NCBI GenBank assembly: GCA_016234495.1
Contig: JACRBI010000030.1
Coordinates: 62,001 to 126,000, forward strand
Source: Chloroflexota bacterium
GTDB taxonomy: Bacteria; Chloroflexota; Anaerolineae; Anaerolineales; Villigracilaceae
DNA: 64,000 nucleotides
Direction: 5' to 3'
Shown: one piece after another, positions 26,544-34,956 of the stretch
Layout of the letters: every line of letters starts with the position of its first letter
Numbering within the stretch: the stretch's first letter is position 1
Position numbers and translations under genes: made by a program
The notes under the pieces: generated by a model
The model's input: only the letters and a program-made list of their open reading frames with translations
The model's database searches: none
What the model was told of the DNA's origin: nothing

Positions 26544-27986
26544 ATGCAGGCTGTCCCCAGTGAATTTTTAGCGATTGACCGAAAAGAACGCGCCAATCGT
26601 CCCTTCTTCGATCTTGACCTGCGCGCGCCGGAAGAGCGCACCTGTGACTTTAACGATGTAGTCATCGAATTTGACCCTGAACGCGCCATGGTTGAAGCTG
26701 CGCGATGTATTCATTGCCCGGATCCCGCACCGTGTATGGTTGCCTGCCCAACAGCAAATGACATTCCCTCCGCCATGTGGTTGATCGAGCAGGGACGTTT
26801 TGTAGAAGCGGCAGGAATTTACCATAAGACCAGTTCCCTGCCTGAAGTTTGCGGACGGGTCTGTCCGCACGAGGCTTTATGTCAGGGATCGTGCGTTTTA
26901 AATAAGCATCACCAGCCGGTGCTGTGCGGTGAACTCGAAGCTTTCACAGTGGATTATGAACGCCGCACTCAAGGATATGTGATTCCGGTTGGGACTCCCA
27001 AAGGCAGAAAAGTTGCCATTATTGGCGCCGGCCCGGCAGGTCTGGGATGTGCCGACTTGTTGATTCAAAAGGGCTACGATGTAACCATTTTCGAATCCAA
27101 GCCTGCGCCGGGTGGATTGCTCGTTTATGGAATTCCAAATTTCAAACTTCCAAAAGATGTCTGGGGTGAAAAATGGGAAGAGTTCGAACGCGCCGGGGTA
27201 AAGTTCGTTCCGAACACATATATCGGCAAAGATAAAACAATTGACGGTTTGTTCGCGGAAGGCTTTGAAGCTGTTTTCATCGGCGTCGGCTCCGAAATAG
27301 ACGCGAAGATGGAAGACACACCCGGCACAGAGTTGTCCGGCGTATATGAAGCCACCGACTTTCTCATTCGCGGCAATGTCGAACCGGGTCAACTCCCTGA
27401 AAATATGCGCGCGCCGCTTGAAATCGGAAAACGCGTGGTGGTCATCGGCGGCGGCGACACGGCCTCTGACTGTTTACGAACCGCTCTGCGCCTTGGCTCG
27501 GAAGACGTCACCTGCCTGTATCGCCGAACAGAGAAGGAAATGCCCGGCGGAAAGAAAGACCGCAAGATGGCGCGCGAAGAAGGCGCAAAGTACCGCTTCC
27601 TGACCCAGCCTGTAAAATTCATTGCAGGCGCGGATGGAAAACTCGCGGCTGTGGAATGCATTGAAATGAAACTCGGCGAACCCGATGCGAAAGGACGCCG
27701 CAAACCTGTCCCGATGGAAGGCTCCAATTTCAGCGTCGCCGCAGATACGGCCATTCTCGCGCTCGGCTATTGGCCTGATCCCATTCTCGGCAAAACCACA
27801 CCTGATCTTGAAACATATAATTGGGGATTGATCTCGGTAAAAGATAAAGCCAAAGGGACAACATCGCGCGAAGGCGTGTTCTCCGGCGGCGATTGCGTCA
27901 CCGGCCCAGACCTCGTCGTCACGGCCATGGTGGGCGGAAGAAAAGCCGCGCATGCAATTGACCAGTATTTACAAAATAAAAAGTAA
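26544..27986 (+). CDS. GltD-like NAD(P)H-dependent flavoprotein oxidoreductase
   Basis: A 480-residue protein of the glutamate-synthase small-subunit family. The N-terminus has the Cys-rich iron-sulfur-type region ARCIHCPDPAPCMVACPTANDIP with a second set CGRVCPHEALCQGSC. Next comes the FAD-binding GAGPAGLGCADLL (~155), then the NAD(P)-binding VVVIGGGDTASDCLRTALRLG (~295), and the late GVFSGGDCVTGPDLVVTAMVGGRKAA. Such subunits pass electrons from NADPH to a partner. No gltB or ferredoxin-linked partner is adjacent, so it could serve glutamate synthase, an Nfn-like bifurcating complex or another reductase. GGAGG precedes the ATG. Confidence 0.88.
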   Translation: MQAVPSEFLAIDRKERANRPFFDLDLRAPEERTCDFNDVVIEFDPERAMVEAARCIHCPDPAPCMVACPTANDIPSAMWLIEQGRFVEAAGIYHKTSSLPEVCGRVCPHEALCQGSCVLNKHHQPVLCGELEAFTVDYERRTQGYVIPVGTPKGRKVAIIGAGPAGLGCADLLIQKGYDVTIFESKPAPGGLLVYGIPNFKLPKDVWGEKWEEFERAGVKFVPNTYIGKDKTIDGLFAEGFEAVFIGVGSEIDAKMEDTPGTELSGVYEATDFLIRGNVEPGQLPENMRAPLEIGKRVVVIGGGDTASDCLRTALRLGSEDVTCLYRRTEKEMPGGKKDRKMAREEGAKYRFLTQPVKFIAGADGKLAAVECIEMKLGEPDAKGRRKPVPMEGSNFSVAADTAILALGYWPDPILGKTTPDLETYNWGLISVKDKAKGTTSREGVFSGGDCVTGPDLVVTAMVGGRKAAHAIDQYLQNKK

Positions 27987-28016
27987 CCTGTTGTAGAGGG
28001 CAGGGTTTGAATAGCA

Positions 28017-28054
28017 GGGCGAGACCGTAAAAGTCTCGCCCTACTCCTTTTTTT
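28017..28054 (+). terminator. Rho-independent terminator
   Basis: GGGCGAGAC and GTCTCGCCC form a 9-bp stem around seven bases, followed after six bases by TTTTTTT. It ends the GltD-like gene. Confidence 0.7.
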
Positions 28055-28111
28055 CGGTCACACTCTTTGCGGACGCTTCCTACAAGGGGGAGCGGATATT
28101 CGCCACAAGAT

Positions 28112-28165
28112 TTCACCACAGAGAGACCTCAAAAAATCTCAGTGGACACCGTGTTCTCAGTGGTA
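28112..28165. repeat. Interspersed palindrome, ACCACAGAGA family
   Basis: ACCACAGAGA and TCTCAGTGGT-type arms surround an AT-rich centre with a further TCTCAGTGGACACC piece. It resembles the degenerate palindromes found between genes in many environmental bacterial genomes. Confidence 0.6.
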
Positions 28166-28212
28166 AGAAAGCCTTCTCCCACCCTTTTAGTCACTCCGCT
28201 ACAAAATAAATG

Positions 28213-28241
28213 GCGCAATTTGTGACCGTGATGGGTATAAT
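28213..28241 (+). promoter_or_regulatory. Leaderless-type promoter with shared 16-base block
   Basis: GCGCAATTTGTGACCG (28213-28228) is followed by TGATGGG and TATAAT (28236-28241). ATG 28249 comes seven bases later with no Shine-Dalgarno. The same block stands before the genes starting at 10779 and 51989. Confidence 0.7.
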
Positions 28242-28248
28242 CCAGCGC

Positions 28249-29526
28249 ATGTTCCAACGCATCGCACGAGCCCTTGAAATAATAATTATCCTCATCACTC
28301 TCGCTCTGGTCACGAGTTACAGCAACCCCTCGCTCATCAATGAAATTGAAAAAGTGCGGACGTATACGCGCCAGATCGAGTTCAATTACCTCACATGGAT
28401 GGGAAATGCCGCGATGCTCAAGGTGCGCTCCGCCGCGATTGGAGCGCCTTATGTTTTTAATCGCGCTTCGCAAAAACAGATCGTGACAGAATATCTGCGC
28501 ACCACCCAAACCATACTTGAAAAAGAATACCTGCTTGAGACGATCTACGCAGACGCAAACGTAATCGACAAGGAAGCCAATTCCATTTCGGTGCGCGATG
28601 AACTCGCAGGGTTGTATTTACGTCAGGTTGATTTAGCTCCGCTCGCCGAAGCGGTGATACAAGAACAAGTGAGTCAGGTGCTGGCAGAAAGCGGCCTCAC
28701 AACCATCGGCCAGCCGCTGCCGAATGTCTGGTATCACTCCACGCCCCTGCCCATGGCGCTGATCGTTTCTCCGCGCGACCGCATCGAACAGATCGCCAAT
28801 ATTTCAGTGAATACAAACCTGACAATCGATCAACAAGCGGCGCTCGAAAAAAATGTAGACAAGGGCTTGAACACTTCTTCGCTGGTCGTTGACATTGGCG
28901 GCGTCGGCGTTTATCCAACCATGGTCATGCGCACAACTGATTTAAAGTGGCTTCTCACCGTCGTGGCACATGAATGGACTCACAACTATCTCACCCTCCG
29001 CCCGCTCGGAGTTTTATATGGCGAAACGCCCGAACTTCGCACCATGAACGAAACGACTGCATCCATCGCGGGCGATGAAATTGGAGCGCTCGTCGTAAAG
29101 CGGTTTTATCCTGAATTGATCGCCGCTTCCCGCCTTAACTTTGAGTTGACTCTTGTTTCGTTTGGCAATTCCCAACCCGAATCATTCGCCCCATTGCCCT
29201 TTGATTTCCGTGAAGAGATGCACACCACGCGCGTCAAAGTGGATGAACTGCTCGCGGACGGAAAAATCGAAGAAGCAGAAGCCTACATGGAACAGCGCCG
29301 TCTCGTCTTTCTTGAAAATGGATATTTACTGCGCAAGATCAATCAGGCATATTTTGCATTTCACGGCGCTTACGCAAGCTCGCCCGGCGGCGCGGCAGGC
29401 GAAGACCCCGTCGGGCCGGCAGTGCGCGCCTTGCGCGAGCAAAGCGACTCACTGGCTGATTTTGTCAATACCATGGCGTGTATGACCAGCTTCGAACAAT
29501 TACAGAAAGCGGTAGCCAATAAATGA
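28249..29526 (+). CDS. Putative membrane-anchored zinc metallopeptidase
   Basis: A 425-residue protein. ATG 28249 is chosen because the upstream in-frame extension lies inside the promoter. One membrane helix (~8-25, IIIILITLALVTS) anchors it. The motif VVAHEWTHNYL near residue 245 is a zinc-protease HExxH. The downstream MNETTASIAGDE, with Glu 23 residues after the second His, can supply the third ligand as in gluzincins. The rest is helical. No known family was recognised. The next three genes follow with 4-base or 1-base overlaps, so it heads a coupled operon with a cyclophilin fusion, a PrsW-like protease and trmI. Confidence 0.75.
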   Translation: MFQRIARALEIIIILITLALVTSYSNPSLINEIEKVRTYTRQIEFNYLTWMGNAAMLKVRSAAIGAPYVFNRASQKQIVTEYLRTTQTILEKEYLLETIYADANVIDKEANSISVRDELAGLYLRQVDLAPLAEAVIQEQVSQVLAESGLTTIGQPLPNVWYHSTPLPMALIVSPRDRIEQIANISVNTNLTIDQQAALEKNVDKGLNTSSLVVDIGGVGVYPTMVMRTTDLKWLLTVVAHEWTHNYLTLRPLGVLYGETPELRTMNETTASIAGDEIGALVVKRFYPELIAASRLNFELTLVSFGNSQPESFAPLPFDFREEMHTTRVKVDELLADGKIEEAEAYMEQRRLVFLENGYLLRKINQAYFAFHGAYASSPGGAAGEDPVGPAVRALREQSDSLADFVNTMACMTSFEQLQKAVANK

Positions 29527-30764
29527 AACGAAATATAATCCAAAAGTTTTTATTCGCCTTATCATTTTTCATCCTGTATGCCTGCGCGCCAAAAGCTGAG
29601 ATCACGGCAAGTCCTGTTGTTATCACTGAAACGCCGGTCGTCATAAGTATTCCCACGCCTGCATTCAGTTGTTCCGCGATCACGACTGAACCGACCCCTG
29701 CGCCTGATTCCACATCGCTGTTTCCACCCGTCACCGAGGCTGATTTTTCCTTCGGCCCTGCTGACGCGCCTGTGACCGTCATCGAGTATTGTGATTTTCA
29801 GGCAGAAGGCTGCAGCACCATGTCAACCGTCATTGGGCGCTTGATGAAGGAGCAGGATAATGTGCGCTTTGTGTTCCGTCCCCTGCCGCTGATCGGCATC
29901 GCGGATAAATCTGAGATGGCAGTCGTTGCCGCGCTCGCGGCGGACGAGCAGGGCAGGTTCTGGGAGATGTACGATCTGTTATTCGCCAGATACAATGAAT
30001 GGACAAACTTGGCTCCCGGCCAGTTCAATGCCTGGGCTGTCAGAGAAGCTGTCAGCGTGGGCATGGACGGAGATCAACTCAAGGCGGCGATCAATGCCGA
30101 AGCGACAACGACCAGAATGCAGTCCATGTATGAAGCGGCGAAGAAATTAAATATCCCCGCGATTCCGCTGGTCCTCATCAATGGCGCGCTGCAACCATCG
30201 TATCTGCTTGATTATCAAAATATCAGCGACACGGTCAATTTGATCGCGCTCGGGGCAAAACAATTTACCGCCTGCCCCGCCTTCAACATTGACCCGTCCA
30301 AGCAATACATCGCGACGCTCCACACCGAGAAAGGCGATATTGTGATGCAGCTTTTCCCCGACAAGGCGCCGATGGCTGTCAATTCATTTGTGTTCCTGGC
30401 GCAAAATAACTGGTTTAGCGGCGTGACCTTTCACCGCGTAATTCCCGGATTTGCAGCGCAGGCCGGCGACCCGAGCGGCACGGGCAAGGGCAACCCGGGA
30501 TATTTTTTCAAGAATGAATTTAGCGACCTGAGATTTGACAAGCCCGGCATGGTGGGCATGGCAAACTCCGGAGCAGATACGAACGGGAGTCAATTCTTCA
30601 TCACCTTTGCCCCTGCACCGCATCTCGACGGCGGCTTTACCATTTTTGGGCAGGTCATCAGCGGATTGGAAGCGGCCGAGACGTTAACCCCGCGCGACCC
30701 ATCACAGGGAGCTGCCCTGCCAGCGGGCGATAAAATATTAAGTGTGGATTTGGAAATTAAATAA
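29523..30764 (+). CDS. Lipoprotein fusing a thioredoxin-fold domain and a cyclophilin
   Basis: A 413-residue lipoprotein (signal ending FILYAC). Residues ~75-245 are a DsbA/thioredoxin_4-like domain: PVTVIEYCDFQAEGCSTM at the usual active-site place, then FRPLPL and LNIPAIPLVLING with the cis-Pro. The CxxC redox pair is not intact, since DFQAEGC replaces the usual DFxCPYC, so thiol oxidase activity is doubtful. Residues ~255-410 are a cyclophilin peptidyl-prolyl isomerase: FHRVIPGFAAQAGDP, NGSQFFIT and LDGGFTIFGQVISG. A secreted folding factor is likely. Start ATGA overlaps the peptidase stop. Confidence 0.88.
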   Translation: MKRNIIQKFLFALSFFILYACAPKAEITASPVVITETPVVISIPTPAFSCSAITTEPTPAPDSTSLFPPVTEADFSFGPADAPVTVIEYCDFQAEGCSTMSTVIGRLMKEQDNVRFVFRPLPLIGIADKSEMAVVAALAADEQGRFWEMYDLLFARYNEWTNLAPGQFNAWAVREAVSVGMDGDQLKAAINAEATTTRMQSMYEAAKKLNIPAIPLVLINGALQPSYLLDYQNISDTVNLIALGAKQFTACPAFNIDPSKQYIATLHTEKGDIVMQLFPDKAPMAVNSFVFLAQNNWFSGVTFHRVIPGFAAQAGDPSGTGKGNPGYFFKNEFSDLRFDKPGMVGMANSGADTNGSQFFITFAPAPHLDGGFTIFGQVISGLEAAETLTPRDPSQGAALPAGDKILSVDLEIK

Positions 30765-32008
30765 TGCAAACAAACAAAACCCATTGGCCTTCCATGTTGG
30801 TACTGTTCATTCTTGGAATTAGCGCGGCGTTCGTCCTTTTAATTTCGTTTGGGGCAGGTACGATCTCGATTATTAATCTATTCACGAAAGAGGGTGAACC
30901 GGCCGGGGGGATGATCGGCTCGTTTGCATTCGGCTTTGAGTTTGTCATTTTGATATTGTGTTCGTGGTTCGTTCTGGAAAAAACAATGGGACGCGAACAA
31001 GCCGACCACCGAATCAAATTCCCATTTGCAGCATGGCAGATCATCGTCGTAATCGGCGTAGTTACTATTTCCATCATAATCGGCGGAGTGGCCGCTTTCA
31101 CCGAGATCGCCTGGCTCAACTGGCTAGTTCTTCCGCTGTTAACCCTGCTGGTCATTGTGCCGCCGCTTTGGATTCTGACCGGCATCGGAACCACTGGCAT
31201 CGACCTCGGTCCGCGCTGGCGGGTATTTGGCATCATCGGGTTGGGCATGACGATCGGCCCATTGATCATGATCGTGCTGGAAATCAGCCTGTTGCTGGTC
31301 ATTATTATTTTCGGCGTGGCAGTCATTGCGATTCAACAGCCTGAACTTTTTCAGGAATTGTTAAGCCTCAGCCAGATGCTGCGAGCGGAGTCAGACCCCG
31401 ACCGCATCCTGTCCCTGGTTGCGCCGTACCTTGCCAGCCCGGCATTAATCGCCACGCTGATCGGATACATCGCCGTGCTGGTGCCAATGCTCGAAGAACT
31501 GCTCAAACCTCTGGCGGTATGGATCTTCGCCAGAAAAATTGAATCGCCCGCGCAAGGCTTTGCAATGGGAGTTTTCAGCGGGGCGGCCTTTGCCCTGCTT
31601 GAAAGCCTGAACGCCTCGGGCGACGGCAGCACAAGCTGGCCTGTAATCGTCAGCATCCGCGCGGGGACCAGCCTGCTGCACATGGCTTTATCGGGGTTGG
31701 TCGGTTGGGGAATCGCATCCGCTTTTCGAGAGAAGCGCATCGGGCGATTCTTTTCCGCCTATTTCGCGGCAGTCACCATCCACGGGATTTGGAACGCGTG
31801 CGCTGTCGGCGCAGGCTTCTCGATGGTCGGCGAATTTGTCGGCAAGCCGGAATGGTTTTTCAACATCGTCCCTGCGGCAGTCTGCGGCATGTCCGTTTTG
31901 GGGATCGGGATGCTGGCTTTATTAATTGCCGGCAATCGAAAATTGAGAAATACGGCAGCAACTCCAATTGAAGAAAAGAATAACGAGGAAGTAAAATCAA
32001 CTTTATGA
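30764..32008 (+). CDS. PrsW-like intramembrane protease family protein
   Basis: A 414-residue protein with about nine hydrophobic segments. The C-terminal half carries the elements of the PrsW family of glutamic intramembrane proteases: MLEELLKPLAVWIFARK (~245), GAAFALLESLNA (~275), LLHMALSGLVGWG (~305) and IHGIWNAC (~340). These supply the conserved Glu and His residues. The N-terminal half has extra helices not typical of the minimal family. In known cases PrsW cleaves anti-sigma factors; no such gene is adjacent. The ATG overlaps the previous stop by one base and the stop overlaps trmI, so it is co-translated with a folding factor and a peptidase. Confidence 0.8.
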   Translation: MQTNKTHWPSMLVLFILGISAAFVLLISFGAGTISIINLFTKEGEPAGGMIGSFAFGFEFVILILCSWFVLEKTMGREQADHRIKFPFAAWQIIVVIGVVTISIIIGGVAAFTEIAWLNWLVLPLLTLLVIVPPLWILTGIGTTGIDLGPRWRVFGIIGLGMTIGPLIMIVLEISLLLVIIIFGVAVIAIQQPELFQELLSLSQMLRAESDPDRILSLVAPYLASPALIATLIGYIAVLVPMLEELLKPLAVWIFARKIESPAQGFAMGVFSGAAFALLESLNASGDGSTSWPVIVSIRAGTSLLHMALSGLVGWGIASAFREKRIGRFFSAYFAAVTIHGIWNACAVGAGFSMVGEFVGKPEWFFNIVPAAVCGMSVLGIGMLALLIAGNRKLRNTAATPIEEKNNEEVKSTL

Positions 32009-32835
32009 TCTATTCATCCACCGCGCGCGAGGGCGACATTGCCCAATTGGTCGGGCTGACCCACAAGCATTTTATTTTCTCCCTCAAGGCAGGCGGAGAT
32101 ATTCAAAGTCATCGCGGCGTGCTCAAGCATGACGACCTGATCGGCTTGCCGTGGGGTTCGCAGGTTTTTAGTCACATGGGCGCGCCATTCTTTTTACTTC
32201 AACCATCCATCGCAGATATTCTCAATGACCTGCCGCGCACCACTCAAATTTTGTATCCAAAAGATATTGGCTACATTTTGATCATGATGGGCATTGCGCC
32301 CGGTCAAGTCGTGATGGAGGCCGGTACCGGTTCCGGCTCAATGACCATCGCGCTGGCAACCACTGTCGGCGCGGAAGGACACGTTATTTCCTATGAACAA
32401 AAACGGGATACGCAGAATCTCGCGCGGAAAAATCTGGAGCGCGTCGGGCTCGCTTCATGCGTCGACTTCAAACTGCGCGACATCCGAGAAGGTTTCGACG
32501 AAACTGATGCAGATGCATTTTTCCTCGATGTGCAGAATCCGTTCGACTACATTTCACAAGTCCGCGCTGCGCTCAAGCCCGGCGGATTCTTCGGCACGTT
32601 GATTCCCACTTTTAATCAAGTTGAAAAAACCTTGACCGCGCTGAAGAAACACAGTTTCGCATTTGTGGAAGTTTGCGAGATCATGCTCCGCCACTACAAG
32701 TCTGACCCGGCGCGCATCCGCCCGACCGACCGCATGGTGGCACATACCGGCTATTTGATCTTCGCGAGAAGGATCGAGCCGTCCAGCGACCCGCGCGGCA
32801 TGGAGTTGGCGAATGAGGTTGGAATTGACGATTAA
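32005..32835 (+). CDS. trmI: tRNA (adenine-N1)-methyltransferase
   Basis: A 276-residue member of the TrmI family, which methylates N1 of adenine 58 in the T loop of tRNAs. An N-terminal small beta domain (KHFIFSLKAGGDIQSHRGVLKHDDLIG) is followed by the Rossmann methyltransferase: PKDIGYILIMMGIAPGQVVMEAGTGSGSMTIALA (SAM-binding motif), ISYEQKRD, ADAFFLDVQNP, and a late RPTDRMVAHTGYLIFAR that is very typical. Bacterial TrmI is a homotetramer. ATGA overlaps the PrsW-like gene. A palindromic repeat follows directly. Confidence 0.93.
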   Translation: MIYSSTAREGDIAQLVGLTHKHFIFSLKAGGDIQSHRGVLKHDDLIGLPWGSQVFSHMGAPFFLLQPSIADILNDLPRTTQILYPKDIGYILIMMGIAPGQVVMEAGTGSGSMTIALATTVGAEGHVISYEQKRDTQNLARKNLERVGLASCVDFKLRDIREGFDETDADAFFLDVQNPFDYISQVRAALKPGGFFGTLIPTFNQVEKTLTALKKHSFAFVEVCEIMLRHYKSDPARIRPTDRMVAHTGYLIFARRIEPSSDPRGMELANEVGIDD

Positions 32836-32927
32836 ATGTCTTTGCGAGGAGCTGTTCTTTAGCGACGAAGCAATCTTCCATTTTGGAGATTGCTTCGGGC
32901 AGACGAGCATTGCCCTCGCAACGACAT
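32836..32927. repeat. Palindromic interspersed repeat, ATTGCGAG family
   Basis: Outer arms TGTCTTTGCGAG and CTCGCAACGACA and an inner GAAGCAATCTTCC/GGAGATTGCTTC pair match the element at 13782-13868 in layout and sequence. It starts directly after the trmI stop and ends just before the next ribosome site. Confidence 0.85.
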
Positions 32928-32940
32928 AAACAAAGGAGAC

Positions 32941-33483
32941 ATGCCTATGTTCCGACGTGGAAGACAACGAATGATGAGAGGAGCGGGAGTTCCCGGAATC
33001 CCGCCCATGCTTCAACGCGCAAATCAACTGATGGTTGATGGAGATTTTGTCGGCGCCGCGGAAGCATTTCAACAATTGGCGCAAGGCGCCGAGGCTCGCT
33101 TCCCGCAGCGCGCTCCATTTTTATTTATGGAAGCAGGACGCGCCGCCATCTTAAGCGGGCAGACAAAAGCCGGCGTTGCCCACCTGCGCCGCGGCTTGAC
33201 TCTACTCGAAGCGCAGGGACGAATCCCGCGGATGCAGGCATTTGGTCAACGCGCAGTGAGCGAACTGAAAGCGCGCGGCTTGACTGCCGAGGCGGAGGAG
33301 ATCGCCGCATTAATACAAGTACCGGCGTCACACGAGACTCCAACCGAGCCAGTCGCAGCGAAGCGACCGATCCTCCCCACGCATTGCCCTTCCTGCGGCG
33401 GCGCGGTCCGACCCGATGAGGTCGAATGGCTCGACGACATCACCGCCGAGTGCGCGTATTGCGGGAGCCCGGTACGCGAATAA
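32941..33483 (+). CDS. TPR-like protein with C-terminal zinc ribbon
   Basis: A 180-residue protein. AAAGGAG at 32933-32939 precedes ATG 32941. After a short basic head (MPMFRRGRQRMMRG) come TPR-like helical pairs at ~18-105 (LMVDGDFVGAAEAFQQLAQGAEARFPQRAPFLFMEAGRAAILSGQTKAG and following). A Pro/Thr linker leads to a C-terminal zinc ribbon at ~148-180 (CPSCGG, then CAYCGSPV). Proteins with this order are found beside phosphoprotein or stress modules, but no function was recognised here. It lies between trmI and the Nudix gene. Confidence 0.75.
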   Translation: MPMFRRGRQRMMRGAGVPGIPPMLQRANQLMVDGDFVGAAEAFQQLAQGAEARFPQRAPFLFMEAGRAAILSGQTKAGVAHLRRGLTLLEAQGRIPRMQAFGQRAVSELKARGLTAEAEEIAALIQVPASHETPTEPVAAKRPILPTHCPSCGGAVRPDEVEWLDDITAECAYCGSPVRE

Positions 33484-33502
33484 TTTAGCGCTGCCAAAAA
33501 CC

Positions 33503-34108
33503 ATGAATCTAACCGAAGACTACATCTCTCAAAAACTGCTTGCGGCTGAACAAAATGCCCCCGCCTCAGACGGCTACGCCGAGATACCCGTCAAGCCCGG
33601 CACTCGTTTGAAAGATGCGGCTGTACTGGTCCCGTTGACCTACGTCATGAATGAATGGCATCTGCTCTTCACGCGCCGCACAGACCGAGTCGAATCGCAC
33701 AAGGGGCAGGTCTCATTCCCCGGCGGCGCATCGGACGATGGCGAGACGTCCGAACAGACAGCCTTGCGCGAAGCCGAGGAGGAGATCGGGATGCTGGCGG
33801 CGGACGTGCGTGTCCTCGGGAGACTCAGCAAATTGATAACAGTCAGCAGCTTTCGGGTAAGTCCGATCGTGGGTGTCATCCCGTTTCCATACGCATTTAA
33901 AGTCGAAGGCTTTGAAGTGGAGCGCGTGTTCACGATTCCGCTGGCATGGCTGGCGAATCGAAATAACTACTGGGAATTTTCCCTGCGCGAATCGGAGCGG
34001 TCATTGATCGCATATCACCCGTATGACGGCGAACTGCTGTGGGGCGCAACCGCTAGAATGACCGTGAATTTTTTGAAAGCGCTGGAGATATTACAAAGTA
34101 CCGCGTAA
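33503..34108 (+). CDS. Nudix hydrolase, CoA pyrophosphatase-like
   Basis: A 201-residue protein from ATG 33503. It carries the Nudix box GGASDDGETSEQTALREAEEEIGM (~80-103). Upstream is the block HLLFTRRTDRVESHKGQVSFPGG, which is characteristic of the NudL/YeaB branch that splits coenzyme A into phosphopantetheine and adenosine 3',5'-bisphosphate. The late FRVSPIVGVIPFPYAFKVEGFEVERVFTIPLAWL fits that branch too. The catalytic Glu residues of the box are intact. A twin-hairpin terminator follows before the convergent bL25 gene. Confidence 0.88.
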   Translation: MNLTEDYISQKLLAAEQNAPASDGYAEIPVKPGTRLKDAAVLVPLTYVMNEWHLLFTRRTDRVESHKGQVSFPGGASDDGETSEQTALREAEEEIGMLAADVRVLGRLSKLITVSSFRVSPIVGVIPFPYAFKVEGFEVERVFTIPLAWLANRNNYWEFSLRESERSLIAYHPYDGELLWGATARMTVNFLKALEILQSTA

Positions 34109-34121
34109 AGGATGCGGCAAG

Positions 34122-34184
34122 TTTAGTACTTTACACCGCAAGCGGTAAACTAAAACCCCGCCATCGAAATGATGACGGGGTTTT
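34122..34184. terminator. Twin hairpins; bidirectional terminator
   Basis: A first imperfect hairpin (TTTAGT..CCGC/GCGG..ACTAAA) is followed by AAAACCCCG-CATC and GATG-CGGGGTTTT arms with A- and T-runs. It separates the convergent Nudix and bL25 genes. Confidence 0.75.
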
Positions 34185-34198
34185 GAATTTCACGAAAC

Positions 34199-34864
34199 TT
34201 ATTTCTTGGCGGGAGCGCCTTCTTCATCCTTCTTGCCGCGTTCCACGCTGAGGTCAGGTGCGGCAACTTCAGCCGCAGGAGCGCCACCGGGAGTTTCAGG
34301 TGTCTCTTCCTTGACAAGGGTGGCGACGATCACGATATTATCCGCATCATCGAGCACGATCACATTCTCGGGGAGCGGAATTTCGCGCACGTGAATGTTA
34401 TTGCCAATTTCCCTGATCGAAGAAATATCAACGGTGATGCGTTCGGGCAGATCGGTCGGCAAACACTCCACTTCGAGCGCTTCCATACGATGCACCAGCA
34501 CCGCGCTGTAATCTTTGACAGCCGGGGCGACGCCCACAAAGGTAAGGCGGACTTTCGTGCGGATCTTTTCGTTGAGATCGAGCGCGAGAAAATCCACATG
34601 GGTCAGATTGCCCTTGATGAAATTGCGCTGCTTCTCGCGCACAATGGCGGTATATTCCTCGCCTTCAACTTCAATCGTCACCAGCGTGGACGATGTCAAC
34701 TTGGCGAATGCCAGCTCGGCGGAATGCGCTTCCAGCGAGATCGAGACCGGCTGATCCACATGGCGGCCATAAATGACAGCCGGCAATTGACCAGCGCGGC
34801 GCAGGGCTTTCACCTGTTTGCCAGTGACGTTTCGTTTGGCAGCTTTTAGTACAACTTTTTCCAT
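34199..34864 (-). CDS. rplY: Ribosomal protein bL25, long CTC form
   Basis: A 222-residue protein, so the long CTC form rather than the short E. coli form. It binds 5S rRNA on the large ribosomal subunit. Residues 1-95 form the 5S-binding domain: LKAAKRNVTGKQVKALRRAGQLPAVIYG and FIKGNLTHVDFLAL. Residues ~96-190 form the second beta domain (VRLTFVGVAPAVKDYSAVLVHRMEALEVECLPTDLPERITVDIS). The tail is Glu/Ala/Lys-rich. GAGGAG sits before ATG 34864. It stands alone rather than beside pth, its frequent partner. Confidence 0.95.
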   Translation of the reverse strand: MEKVVLKAAKRNVTGKQVKALRRAGQLPAVIYGRHVDQPVSISLEAHSAELAFAKLTSSTLVTIEVEGEEYTAIVREKQRNFIKGNLTHVDFLALDLNEKIRTKVRLTFVGVAPAVKDYSAVLVHRMEALEVECLPTDLPERITVDISSIREIGNNIHVREIPLPENVIVLDDADNIVIVATLVKEETPETPGGAPAAEVAAPDLSVERGKKDEEGAPAKK

Positions 34865-34956
34865 CTTAACTCCTCGGGCGCCTCTCACCGCGATCGCGCG
34901 GTTACCTTCGCCCCATCAAATGAATTTCTGAAAAGCGGCAATCACCGCTGAACATT

